64,000 nt of DNA. It comes from Bacillota bacterium (lineage in GTDB: Bacteria > Bacillota > Limnochordia > Limnochordales > ZCTH02-B6). Each line of letters begins with the position of its first letter. Positions within the stretch are counted from its first letter, which is position 1. This document shows, in pieces, positions 1 through 8,756 of the stretch. A model generated the notes under the pieces. The model ran no database searches. It was not told the origin of the DNA and worked only from the letters and a program-made list of their open reading frames with translations. The stretch covers positions 26,031 to 90,030 of the forward strand of contig JACDOI010000006.1 in NCBI GenBank assembly GCA_017656145.1, given 5' to 3'. Both the position numbers and the translations under genes were made by a program.

Positions 1-309
1 CTGCTGTACAGGCTGGCCTTGGTAGCGGCCGCCGGCATCAAACGCCAGCCCGCTTCGGCGGCCGGCCCGCGCCCGCGCGCCCGCGCCTAAGGTGACGTGG
101 GCTGCAGCGGGCGAGGTGGCTGCGGCGGTGCGGGCGTTCATGAGGCCGATGACGCCTCCCTGGGCCGCGCGGCGCAAGTGGGTCCAGCGGGGATCGAGGA
201 ACTCGTTCACCGAAAGGCCGTCCACAAGCAGCACGACCGCCTTGCCCGCGGCGGCGCCAGAAATGGGAAATGCTGCCTGGGCCACAAGCACCAAGGCCCC
301 AAGCAGCAT
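1..309 (-). CDS. N-terminal part of a secreted/membrane protein, possibly alkaline phosphatase/phosphoglyceromutase-like (runs off window)
   Basis: Reverse-strand reading from ATG at 309: MLLGALVLVAQAAFPISGAAAGKAVVLLVDGLSVNEFLDPRWTHLRRAAQGGVIGLMNARTAAATSPAAAHVTLGAG...; signal-like N-terminus followed by a VVLLVDGLS-type motif; open to window edge. Confidence 0.55.
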   Translation of the reverse strand, partial: MLLGALVLVAQAAFPISGAAAGKAVVLLVDGLSVNEFLDPRWTHLRRAAQGGVIGLMNARTAAATSPAAAHVTLGAGARARAGRRSGLAFDAGGRYQGQPVQQ

Positions 310-355
310 TCCCAGCGCACGAATCCGCCGGCCCGAAGCCGACGTCGCGTGTTCG

Positions 356-961
356 TTAGCGGGCGTAGAACTCGACCACCAGGGTCTCATTGACCTTGAT
401 AGGGATCTCCTCCCGGGACGGCAGACGCAAAAGCGTTCCGGAACGGCTTTCCGGATCCACCTCGACGTAGGGCACCCGGGACGGCGTCGATTCCAACGAG
501 CTGACGACAAGGCCCAGGTTGCGGGACTTCTCCGCCATGCCGACCCGCTGGCCCGGCTGTACCCGATACGAGGGGATGTCCACCTTGCGGCCGTCCACCG
601 TCACATGGCCGTGGGTCACCAGCTGCCGGGCGCTGGGCAGCGTGGGCGCCAGACCCATCCTGTAGACGATGTTGTCGAGCCGAGTTTCCAGCATTTGCAA
701 AAGCAGTTCGCCCGTGCGGCCCCGATGCCTGGCCGCGTTGCGGAACAGGTTGCGCAGCTGCGTTTCCGAAATGCCGTAGATTGCCTTCAGCTTCTGCTTC
801 TCAAGAAGCTGGCGCCCGTACTCGGACAGTTTCCGCCGGGGCCCCCGCCCGTGCTGGCCCGGGGGGTATGGGCGCTTCAACGCCGGGCATTTGGGCGATC
901 CGCAGATGGGCTCGCCGACCCGCCGGCAGATGCGGTGCTTCGGTCCCGTCCGTCTCGCCAT
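356..961 (-). CDS. rpsD: 30S ribosomal protein S4 (cysteine-containing, Zn-type N-terminus)
   Basis: MARRTGPKHRICRRVGEPICGSPKCPALKRPYPPGQHG...; classic S4 sequence. Confidence 0.97.
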   Translation of the reverse strand: MARRTGPKHRICRRVGEPICGSPKCPALKRPYPPGQHGRGPRRKLSEYGRQLLEKQKLKAIYGISETQLRNLFRNAARHRGRTGELLLQMLETRLDNIVYRMGLAPTLPSARQLVTHGHVTVDGRKVDIPSYRVQPGQRVGMAEKSRNLGLVVSSLESTPSRVPYVEVDPESRSGTLLRLPSREEIPIKVNETLVVEFYAR

Positions 962-1178
962 AATCCCTTCATCCTCCAGTGCACGCCTCTAATTGTTCGC
1001 CAGTCGCCGCGGTAACATGCAGAGGTTCCACTTTTGATAAGGTATACCTTCCGGCCGCCTTCATCAAGCCCCCGATTCGCACCGCCCGCTTTGCCGCCCG
1101 GGAAGGAGTGGGGGCCGGTTTCGAGAACATCGAAGGGGCGGAATGCCCAAGGCCCGGCCGGCACCGGCGGAAATCCCG

Positions 1179-1202
1179 CCCGGCCTGCACAGGCAGGCCG
1201 GG
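1179..1202. other. Perfect 10-bp inverted repeat (hairpin) upstream of DUF951 gene
   Basis: CCCGGCCTGC-ACAG-GCAGGCCGGG; no T-tract. Confidence 0.6.
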
Positions 1203-1231
1203 GGCAGAACAGTAAGGCGGGAAGTCGCGCT

Positions 1232-1441
1232 GTGATCCGCAAGTTCTACCTGGGTGATGTCGTCCAGATGCGCAAGCCCCACCCGTGCGGCAGCGACCAG
1301 TGGGAAGTTTTGCGCACCGGCATGGACTTTCGCATCCGCTGCCTCGGTTGCGGGCGGGTCGTCATGTTGCCCCGGCGTCGCTTCGAGCGGCAGGTGAAGG
1401 CGATCGTCAAGCGGCTCATCGAGGAGGAGCCGGGAGACTGA
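1232..1441 (+). CDS. DUF951 family protein
   Basis: [59 protein letters not shown] start inside the larger ORF. Confidence 0.9.
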   Translation: MIRKFYLGDVVQMRKPHPCGSDQWEVLRTGMDFRIRCLGCGRVVMLPRRRFERQVKAIVKRLIEEEPGD

Positions 1442-1447
1442 CAGCGA

Positions 1448-1476
1448 TTGCTGCGCCCGGAAGCGGGTGCTATAAT
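1448..1476 (+). promoter_or_regulatory. SigA-type promoter for rpsF-ssb-rpsR operon
   Basis: TTGCTG - 17 nt - TATAAT upstream of rpsF. Confidence 0.7.
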
Positions 1477-1546
1477 ACTCAAGCGGTATCCCTGCTCCAG
1501 ACCGAGAGTCTGGGGCCGACGTCCAAAGGGAGGAGGTGAAGCCGCG

Positions 1547-1954
1547 GTGCGACCGTATGAAGCTATGGTCGTCCTCGACCCGGGACTCGGCGAGGAGGAG
1601 CTGGAAGCGACCCTCAACCGGTTGACCGGCGCAGTGAGCGGCCAGGGCGGAGAAGTGACCCACGTCGACCGGTGGGGCAAGCGCCGGTTGGCGTATGAAA
1701 TCGCCGGGCGCACAGAGGGCATCTACGTCCTGATCAAGTTCCGGGGCGAGCCGGGCGTCGCGGCGGAGCTGGAACGGGTGATGCGCATCACCGACTCGGT
1801 CATGCGCCACCTGGTGGTGCGGGAAATCCCGCCCCGGGCCAAAGCCCGCAAAGCGGCCGGCCCTGCGCCGGGCGCCGATTCGGCTGCCGCACCGGTTGGC
1901 GAGGCGAGCGGTGCGGCCGACGGTGAGGCCGCCGGTGCCCCGGCGGAAGGCTAG
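1547..1954 (+). CDS. rpsF: 30S ribosomal protein S6
   Basis: MRPYEAMVVLDPGLGEEELEATLNRLTG...DRWGKRRLAYEI; GTG start after AGGAGG. Confidence 0.96.
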   Translation: MRPYEAMVVLDPGLGEEELEATLNRLTGAVSGQGGEVTHVDRWGKRRLAYEIAGRTEGIYVLIKFRGEPGVAAELERVMRITDSVMRHLVVREIPPRAKARKAAGPAPGADSAAAPVGEASGAADGEAAGAPAEG

Positions 1955-1981
1955 GGCAACCGCCGGGAGGAGGGAGCCTCG

Positions 1982-2368
1982 TTGCTGAACCGGGTCATTT
2001 TGATCGGCAGGTTGGCGGCCGACCCCGAGCTGCGCTACACGCAAGCCGGTGTCGCGGTGACCAACTTTCGCCTGGCGGTCGACCGGCCGTTCACCAACCA
2101 GCAGGGGGAACGGGAGACGGACTTTTTTCCCGTGGTCACCTGGCGCAAGCTCGCAGAAACGTGTGCCCACAATCTCAACAAGGGGCGGTTGGTGGCCGTC
2201 GAAGGCCGCCTGCAGACCCGGTCGTTCCAGGGACAGGACGGCAGCACCCGCTGGGTCACCGAAGTGGTAGCCGACAACGTCCGGTTCCTGGACTGGCCCA
2301 AGGACGGCGGCGGGCCCGGGTTTGCCGGGACCGTCGACGAGATGGAAGAGGACGACGTCCCCTTTTGA
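1982..2368 (+). CDS. ssb: Single-stranded DNA-binding protein
   Basis: MLNRVILIGRLAADPELRYTQAGVAVTNFRLAVDR...; acidic DDVPF tail. Confidence 0.97.
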   Translation: MLNRVILIGRLAADPELRYTQAGVAVTNFRLAVDRPFTNQQGERETDFFPVVTWRKLAETCAHNLNKGRLVAVEGRLQTRSFQGQDGSTRWVTEVVADNVRFLDWPKDGGGPGFAGTVDEMEEDDVPF

Positions 2369-2401
2369 CGGGTAAGGGGGACTTCAACGGGAGGTAAGGC
2401 C

Positions 2402-2626
2402 ATGCGGCGCGATCGGCGGCGCAAGAAGAAGGTTTGCGCCTTCTGCGTGGACAAGATCGACCGGGTGGATTACAAGGAAACCGGCCGCCTGCGCCGGTAC
2501 TTGACGGAGCGGGCCAAGATCTTGCCCCGCCGCATCACGGGCAATTGCGCCCGGCATCAGCGGCAGCTGACGGTGGCCATCAAGCGGGCCCGGCAGCTGG
2601 CGCTCTTGCCCTACACCACCGACTGA
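2402..2626 (+). CDS. rpsR: 30S ribosomal protein S18 (CxxC...CxxH form)
   Basis: [57 protein letters not shown]. Confidence 0.97.
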   Translation: MRRDRRRKKKVCAFCVDKIDRVDYKETGRLRRYLTERAKILPRRITGNCARHQRQLTVAIKRARQLALLPYTTD

Positions 2627-2681
2627 AGGCGCGGCATCCGACCCCGTTGCGGCCGGTGTTCCGCGGGAGAGGTCGGGTATT

Positions 2682-2710
2682 AGAGGGTGGGCCGGTCCGG
2701 TCCACCCTCT
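2682..2710 (+). terminator. Hairpin with short T-rich tail after rpsR
   Basis: AGAGGGTGG...CCACCCTCT followed by GTCTTTACT. Confidence 0.5.
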
Positions 2711-2805
2711 GTCTTTACTGTGCGCGGCCCGGCGGCGGGAGCCGAGCCGCTGAAGGAGAGGGCTCAAGCAGCGCCGAAGTTCGGCCGTGGACGGAGGTGG
2801 TGAGG

Positions 2806-3126
2806 GTGAGCCGCGCCGGGGGGGCGCGGGCTGACATCGCCCGCAACCTGCAGGCTATCGAACGGCTCAAAGCGGATCTGGCCGTCAGTTTCGCCGCCCT
2901 TTACCAGGCCATGTACCGCAACGAAGACCGGGAGATGGAGGCCGCTCTCGCCGACGTGGTCATCGGTGCGTTTTTGCTCAGCAAACGATTGGGAATCTCG
3001 TACGCGGGGCTGGATGCGGCTGTTCTGCGGCGCCTGAGGGCCATGCGGGGACAAGGGCATGAGGCCGAGGAGTGGTTCGGTGACTGCTCCGCACTGCTCG
3101 CGTACCTGCAGGACGGGGCGGGGTGA
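2806..3126 (+). CDS. MazG-like family protein
   Basis: VSRAGGARADIARNLQAIERLKADLAVSFAALYQAMYRNEDREMEAALADVVIGAFLLSKRLGI...; GTG start after GGAGG. Confidence 0.75.
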   Translation: MSRAGGARADIARNLQAIERLKADLAVSFAALYQAMYRNEDREMEAALADVVIGAFLLSKRLGISYAGLDAAVLRRLRAMRGQGHEAEEWFGDCSALLAYLQDGAG

Positions 3127-4175
3127 GCGGCATGGACGGGAAGCGGCCGCCGCACGGGCCGGGCGGGTCCGTCGACGGCGCGGTCCTGGCCGCGGCTGCC
3201 GTTCTCATGGCCGTGTTGGGCGCCGTATCGCCCCTGCCGTTGTGGGGGCTATCTCCTGCACCGCTGGCGGCGCTGGTGTACCGCCACGGCTACCGGGCCG
3301 GCATTGTTTCCGCGGCGTTTGTGGTAATCGTTGCCGGTGCTCTGCAGGGGCCGCTTTTGGCAGAGCTGGAACCCATCCTCCCTTCTGGGACCGAGCGCCC
3401 GGCGCTTTTGTCCGCCATGGCTGTCCCCGTGACCGTGGGGCTTTTGGGGCTTGTCATCGGTGGGGCATGGCGGGAGGGCGTTGCGGCAGGACCCACCTTT
3501 TGGCTCGGCCTGGGCGCGGCGCTGTTTCCCGGCGCCGCCCTGTGGACTCTTGTCCGGGTGATCGAGCGGGTTGATCTGGTAGGCCTGGTGATCGATGTTT
3601 GGGTGGCTCTGCTTGAAACCGCGGCCGATCAGGCGGCGGGCGGACCCTTGGCTCCTGAGGCCGCTAGGAGCCTGCAAGAGGCCGCAGCCAGCTGGAAGCA
3701 AGCGTTTGCCGAGGCGCGGCCGCTTTTTCCCGGCATGATGGCGAGCTATGCGGTCCCGTGGGCATTCGTCAACATGGCCATTGCCCGCTGGCTGTTGCAG
3801 CGTCTTGGCGAGGCGCCGCCCTGGTTTCCGCCCTTTTCCCGATGGCGGTTCCCGTGGCCGGTGGCCCTCGGGTTCGTCGCCGGCCAGGGATTGTTGCTTG
3901 GCGCTGCGATTACCGGCAGCCGGTTGATGGAAATCGCCGGGGGCAACCTGAACGTCTTTTTTAGCGTACTGTTTACGGTGCAGGGGCTGGCGGTAGGCTG
4001 GCACTGGCTGAAGCGGCGAAGGGTGCCGCCGCTTCTGGGGGCCGTCATGTTGGGAATCGTTTGGTTCGCCCTTCCCAACGTGCCCCCGTGGGCTGGGGTG
4101 CTGGATACGTGGTTCAATTTTCGCCGGCTTCCGACTTCCGATGAGGCCGCCGACGGGGGGAGAATCGAGGGATGA
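3123..4175 (+). CDS. DUF2232 (YybS-like) polytopic membrane protein
   Basis: 350 aa, multiple hydrophobic segments, position between rpsR and rplI, overlaps the rplI start. Confidence 0.8.
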   Translation: MSGMDGKRPPHGPGGSVDGAVLAAAAVLMAVLGAVSPLPLWGLSPAPLAALVYRHGYRAGIVSAAFVVIVAGALQGPLLAELEPILPSGTERPALLSAMAVPVTVGLLGLVIGGAWREGVAAGPTFWLGLGAALFPGAALWTLVRVIERVDLVGLVIDVWVALLETAADQAAGGPLAPEAARSLQEAAASWKQAFAEARPLFPGMMASYAVPWAFVNMAIARWLLQRLGEAPPWFPPFSRWRFPWPVALGFVAGQGLLLGAAITGSRLMEIAGGNLNVFFSVLFTVQGLAVGWHWLKRRRVPPLLGAVMLGIVWFALPNVPPWAGVLDTWFNFRRLPTSDEAADGGRIEG

Positions 4176-4624
4176 AGGTCATCCTGTTGCAGGACGTCAA
4201 AGGCTTGGGCCGGAAAAACGACGTGGTCGACGTGGCCGAAGGGTACGGACGTAACTACCTGATCCCGCGAGGGCTCGCGCTGTTGGCCACCGACGCGAGC
4301 TTAAAGCAGCGGGAGCAGAAACAGCGAGCCGAGAAGCGCAAGCGGGAACGGGAGGAAGCCCAGGCCCGGGAGACCGCAACCAAGCTGGAAGCCCGGCCGC
4401 TGGTGCTCAAGGTCAAAGCGGGTGAGGGCGGCAAGCTGTTTGGCTCCGTCACGGCCGCCGACATCGCCCGGGAACTGTTGCAGCAGCACGGCGCCAACGT
4501 GGACAAGCGCCGCATCGAGCTGGATGAGCCCATCAAGTCAATCGGAACCTATGAAATTGCCGTCAGGCTTCATCCCGGGGTGCAGGCCCGCCTCAAGCTG
4601 GAAGTGCTGGAGGAGTCGTCATGA
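4172..4624 (+). CDS. rplI: 50S ribosomal protein L9
   Basis: MKVILLQDVKGLGRKNDVVDVAEGYGRNYLIPRGLALLAT. Confidence 0.97.
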   Translation: MKVILLQDVKGLGRKNDVVDVAEGYGRNYLIPRGLALLATDASLKQREQKQRAEKRKREREEAQARETATKLEARPLVLKVKAGEGGKLFGSVTAADIARELLQQHGANVDKRRIELDEPIKSIGTYEIAVRLHPGVQARLKLEVLEESS

Positions 4625-6561
4625 GTTTCTGGAAGCGGCCCCCGGCCGGCCAGGCGCCGGCCGGGCCGCGCCCGGCGATACGGGTCAGCGGAGACGCCCG
4701 GCGCCGGTTGGCCGTCTTATGGGAGGTCATGGCCAAGGTCCACGGCCCCGACGGGCTGGTGCTCAAGGCCGGCCAGCTGGACGTCTTGCAGGACATGCGG
4801 TCTGACGATCCCGTCCGGCAGGCGGTAGCTCTCCGCCGGCTGTTGCACGACGACCCGACCCTCGACGGTGCACCGTCCGAGCGATTCGACGAGATTCTAA
4901 ACGAGCTGGAGGAGACGGTCGCCGATCTGCTGGCCCGGCGCGCGGTCGAGGCGCAAATCGAGCGGCGGGTAGCCGAGCGGCTGCGGGCCCGTCATGAGGA
5001 GTACGTCAAAGATTTGCGCCTTCAGGTTATCAAGGAGGAGGGCGGACCCGATAACGCTCACACGCTGCGCAAGCTGGCGCAGCTGGAAAAGCTGGAGCGG
5101 CGCCGCCTGTCCCGCCCGCTGGCAGAGGAGCTGAGGCCCCGGACGCTTGAGGAAGTCGTCGGCCAGGAGCGAGCGGTGGAAGCCCTCATGGCCCGGCTCT
5201 GCTCGCCGTTCCCGTCCCATGTCATTCTCTACGGGCCGCCCGGGGTCGGCAAGACGACGGTGGCCCGGCTTGTGCTTGAGGCGGCCAAGAGGCTGCCGTA
5301 CACACCGTTTTCGGAAGATGCACCCTTTGTGGAGGTGAACGGCGCCACCCTCCGCTGGGACCCCCGGGAGGTGGTCAACCCTCTCTTGGGCTCGGTACAT
5401 GACCCGATCTACCAAGGAGCCCGCCGGGAGCTGGCGGAGACCGCGGTTCCCGAGCCGAAGCCCGGACTCGTGACCGACGCCCACGGCGGTGTACTGTTCA
5501 TCGACGAAATCGGCGAGATGGACCCGTTGCTCCAGGTCAAGCTTCTGAAAGTCTTGGAAGACAAGCGGGTGAATTTCGACTCGGCCTACTACGACCCCGA
5601 CGATCCGAAAGTTCCCCGCTACATCCGCAAGCTGTTTGAGGAAGGCGCGCCGGCGGACTTCGTCTTGATCGGCGCGACCACCAGGGAGCCCGGCGAAATT
5701 AATCCGGCCCTGCGCTCCCGGTGCGCGGAAGTATTTTTCGAACCTTTGACCGATCGCCAAATCCAGCTGATTGTCGCCCAGGCCGCCGGCCGCCTGGGAG
5801 TGGAGCTCGATCCCGAAGTGCCGGCCCGGATCAGCCGTCACACCGTGGAAGGCCGCATGGCCACCCGGATGCTCGCGGACGCCTACAGCCTGGCGCTGCA
5901 CCGGGCCGGGGGCCGCGAGCCGGTCCGCATCACCGCCGAGACGGTGTCGGAAGTGGTGCGCATCGGCCGCATTCCGCACCTGGCGCCGGCCCGGCCCCGG
6001 CGGCCGGCGGAAGTCGGCCGGGTTTTCGGCCTGGGCGTCAACCGGTACGTCGGCGCCGCGGTGGAGATCGAAGCCGTGGCCTTTCCCGCCCGGAAGCCGG
6101 GCAAGGGCACCGTCCGGTTCAACGAGACAGCCGGCACCATGTACCGGGACTCGGTGTTCAATGTGGCCTCCGTGCTGCGGAAAGTCGCGGGGCTGGATCT
6201 TTCCGACTGGGATGTGCACGTCAATGTTGTAGGCGGCGCCCGCATCGACGGGCCGTCAGCCGGGGCTGCTATCCTGGTCGCGGTGATGAGCGCCGTCCGA
6301 GGCTGGCCCGTCCGGCAGGACACGGCCGTCACCGGCGAGGTGTCCATTCAAGGGTTCATCCGCCCGGTGGGCGGCGTGTACGAAAAGCTCTACGGCGCCC
6401 GGCGGGCGGCGCTCCGCCGGGTTTTGCTCCCGCAGGACAACGCGGCTGACGTTCCCGGCCCAGTGGAGGGGCTTGAGGTGGTGTCCGTGGCGACAGTAGA
6501 GGAGGTCGTCGCGGAGATGTTCGGCGGGTTGGCCGAAGACGAGGCGAGCAATGGTGCGTGA
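4621..6561 (+). CDS. lonC: ATP-dependent Lon-family protease, LonC type
   Basis: Walker A GPPGVGKTT, Walker B GGVLFIDEIGEM, Lon Ser (DGPSAGAAI) and Lys (GGVYEKLYGARRA) motifs; adjacent to rplI. Confidence 0.85.
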   Translation: MSFWKRPPAGQAPAGPRPAIRVSGDARRRLAVLWEVMAKVHGPDGLVLKAGQLDVLQDMRSDDPVRQAVALRRLLHDDPTLDGAPSERFDEILNELEETVADLLARRAVEAQIERRVAERLRARHEEYVKDLRLQVIKEEGGPDNAHTLRKLAQLEKLERRRLSRPLAEELRPRTLEEVVGQERAVEALMARLCSPFPSHVILYGPPGVGKTTVARLVLEAAKRLPYTPFSEDAPFVEVNGATLRWDPREVVNPLLGSVHDPIYQGARRELAETAVPEPKPGLVTDAHGGVLFIDEIGEMDPLLQVKLLKVLEDKRVNFDSAYYDPDDPKVPRYIRKLFEEGAPADFVLIGATTREPGEINPALRSRCAEVFFEPLTDRQIQLIVAQAAGRLGVELDPEVPARISRHTVEGRMATRMLADAYSLALHRAGGREPVRITAETVSEVVRIGRIPHLAPARPRRPAEVGRVFGLGVNRYVGAAVEIEAVAFPARKPGKGTVRFNETAGTMYRDSVFNVASVLRKVAGLDLSDWDVHVNVVGGARIDGPSAGAAILVAVMSAVRGWPVRQDTAVTGEVSIQGFIRPVGGVYEKLYGARRAALRRVLLPQDNAADVPGPVEGLEVVSVATVEEVVAEMFGGLAEDEASNGA

Positions 6562-7438
6562 CTTTTCGGGAGAAACGGCGGTGGTAGGCCTCATCGGCTA
6601 CCCGGTGGCCCATTCGCTTTCGCCGGTGATGCACAATCGGGCCTTCGCCCAGCTCGAGATGAACTGGGTGTACGTGCCGTTCCCGGTCCGGCCTGAAGAT
6701 CTCGAAGCCGCGGTGAAGGGACTGCGAGCCCTGTCGTTGCGGGGCGTCAACGTCACCGTTCCCCACAAGACCGCGATCGTGCCGTTCCTTGACCGGCTGA
6801 CGCCAGCCGCGGCCGCCATCGGGGCGGTCAACACCGTGATCAACCAAGATGGCTATCTGGTCGGCGACAACACCGACGCCATTGGGTTCGTTCGGTCGTT
6901 GCGGGAGGAAGCGGATTTCGACCCGGCGGGAAGCCGGGCGGTCATCCTCGGCGCGGGCGGGGCCGCTCGGGCCATCGCTGTGGGACTGGCGGAAAGCCGT
7001 GCAGCCCGCATCGCCATCGCCAACCGGACGCGGGAACGGGCCCGGGAGCTGGCTGAACTTGCCGCCCGGCTGGGCCCTGAAACGACGGCGCTGGCGCTAG
7101 ACTCTCCGGAACTGGAAGAGGAGCTGGCCGCGGCCGACGTGCTCGTTCAGACGACGCCTTTGGGGATGGCCGGCGCCGGAGAAGCCCACCTGCCCGTGAA
7201 CGAAAACTGGTTGCATCCTCCCCTGCTGGTATGCGACATTGTATACACACCGCTTTACACACCCCTGTTGGCCGCGGCCGCCCGCCGCGGATGCCGGATC
7301 GTGCCGGGATGGGGGATGTTGCTGTATCAGGGCGTCGAGGCCTTTGAACGATGGACGGGGAGGCCCCCGCCGATCGCGGTCATGCGCCGGGCCCTTTTGG
7401 ACGCGCTGCAGATGAGCCAAGGAAGCGAGGAGGCGTAA
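6551..7438 (+). CDS. aroE: Shikimate dehydrogenase
   Basis: GLIGYPVAHSLSPVMHNRAFAQLEM...GVNVTVPHKTAIVPFLD...GAGGAARAIAVGLAE. Confidence 0.95.
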   Translation: MVRDFSGETAVVGLIGYPVAHSLSPVMHNRAFAQLEMNWVYVPFPVRPEDLEAAVKGLRALSLRGVNVTVPHKTAIVPFLDRLTPAAAAIGAVNTVINQDGYLVGDNTDAIGFVRSLREEADFDPAGSRAVILGAGGAARAIAVGLAESRAARIAIANRTRERARELAELAARLGPETTALALDSPELEEELAAADVLVQTTPLGMAGAGEAHLPVNENWLHPPLLVCDIVYTPLYTPLLAAAARRGCRIVPGWGMLLYQGVEAFERWTGRPPPIAVMRRALLDALQMSQGSEEA

Positions 7439-7447
7439 ACGGTTCGG

Positions 7448-8635
7448 ATGACGGTCGAACGGTACGGCGAGCTCGGGTCCGCAGCGCGGATCTTGCTGGG
7501 CCCGGGCCCAAGCGAACCGGATCCCCGCGTCATGCAGGCCATGATCACTCCGGTGGTGGGCCATCTGGATCCGGCGTTTCTCAACGTCATGAACGACACC
7601 CGAGATCTGCTCCGGTCGGCGTTCGCCACGGCCAACCGGCTGACAGTGGCCATGTCGGGTACGGGCAGCGCCGGGATGGAGACGTGCATGGTCAACCTAT
7701 TGGAACCCGGCGATCGGGCCGTCATCTGCGTCAACGGCGCCTTCGGCGAGCGCATGGCCGAGATGGCGCGCCGCACGGGTGCGGAGACGGTCATCGTGCG
7801 GGCACCGTGGGGACAGCCCATAGACCCGGCGGATGTGGAAGAGGCGCTCAAGCAAGGCGGTGCCAAGATCGTAGCCTTCGTTCACGTTGAAACCTCCACC
7901 GGCGTCTGCCAGCCCGTCGAGGAGATCGCGTCCTGCGCCCGGGCCTACGGGGCCCTTTCGGTGCTGGACGCGGTATCGTCTTTGGGCGGCATGCCGGTTC
8001 GCATCGACGAGTGGGGGATCGACGCGGCGTACAGCGGTTCCCAGAAATGCCTGGGCGCTCCGCCGGGCCTGGCGCCGGTGACGCTCAACGACCGGGCCCG
8101 GGAGCGCATTGCCCGCCGAAAGGGGGCGGTACAAAGCTGGTATCTCGATCTGACGCTGATCGAGAACTACTGGGGCGAAGCCCGCGCCTACCACCATACC
8201 GCTCCTATTTCCATGGTGTACGCTTTGCGGGAGGCGCTGCGGGTCGCGGCGGCCGAAGGCTGGGAAGCCCGATTCGAGCGGCACCGCCGGCTGGGCCGGG
8301 CGCTGCAGGCGGGCCTGGCCGCGATGGGGCTTGAGCTTCTTGCGCCCAGGGAGTACCGGGCCCCGGTCGTGACCGCGGTCCGGGTGCCCGACGGGGTGGA
8401 CGAGGCCGCAGTCCGCCGCCGGCTCCTGGCGGAGTACGGGATCGAGATCGCCGGAGGTCTCGGAGAGCTCAAGGGGCAGGTATGGCGCATCGGCCTCATG
8501 GGTTATTCGTGCCGCTGGAGGAACGTGGTGCTGCTCCTTTCCGCTTTGGGCGCCGTCCTAAGGGATCTAGGAATCCAGGCGTCGGTGGACGAGGCGCTTT
8601 CCGCCTCGGCTGAGGCGCTGGCCGCGGGAGATTGA
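7448..8635 (+). CDS. Alanine-glyoxylate / serine-pyruvate type aminotransferase (class V)
   Basis: LLGPGPSEPDPRVMQAM...SLGGMPVRIDEWGIDAAYSGSQKCLGAPPGLAPVTLNDRA (PLP Lys in SQKCL). Confidence 0.9.
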   Translation: MTVERYGELGSAARILLGPGPSEPDPRVMQAMITPVVGHLDPAFLNVMNDTRDLLRSAFATANRLTVAMSGTGSAGMETCMVNLLEPGDRAVICVNGAFGERMAEMARRTGAETVIVRAPWGQPIDPADVEEALKQGGAKIVAFVHVETSTGVCQPVEEIASCARAYGALSVLDAVSSLGGMPVRIDEWGIDAAYSGSQKCLGAPPGLAPVTLNDRARERIARRKGAVQSWYLDLTLIENYWGEARAYHHTAPISMVYALREALRVAAAEGWEARFERHRRLGRALQAGLAAMGLELLAPREYRAPVVTAVRVPDGVDEAAVRRRLLAEYGIEIAGGLGELKGQVWRIGLMGYSCRWRNVVLLLSALGAVLRDLGIQASVDEALSASAEALAAGD

Positions 8636-8756
8636 CCGGCCGGCGAGGAGGCCGGAAGGCAGGGAGCCGGAAAGACCCGGGCGCGTCCGTTTGGGTTCCA
8701 AGCATATAAGTACGTCATAGACCGGTGCCCGGAAGCTCTCGGCTGGAGGGTGCAGC

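Noticed and set aside
92-1015. 307-aa plus-strand ORF antisense to rpsD
   Set aside because: High-GC shadow ORF; low-complexity Arg/Pro/Ala-rich translation, while rpsD on the opposite strand is unambiguous.
1039-1050. AAGGTATACCTT palindrome as a GntR operator for rpsD
   Set aside because: May simply overlap the rpsD promoter -10 on the minus strand; no reason for GntR control of S4.
4897-6219. 440-aa minus-strand ORF opposite lonC
   Set aside because: Antisense of a well-defined AAA+/Lon protease; no recognisable domain.
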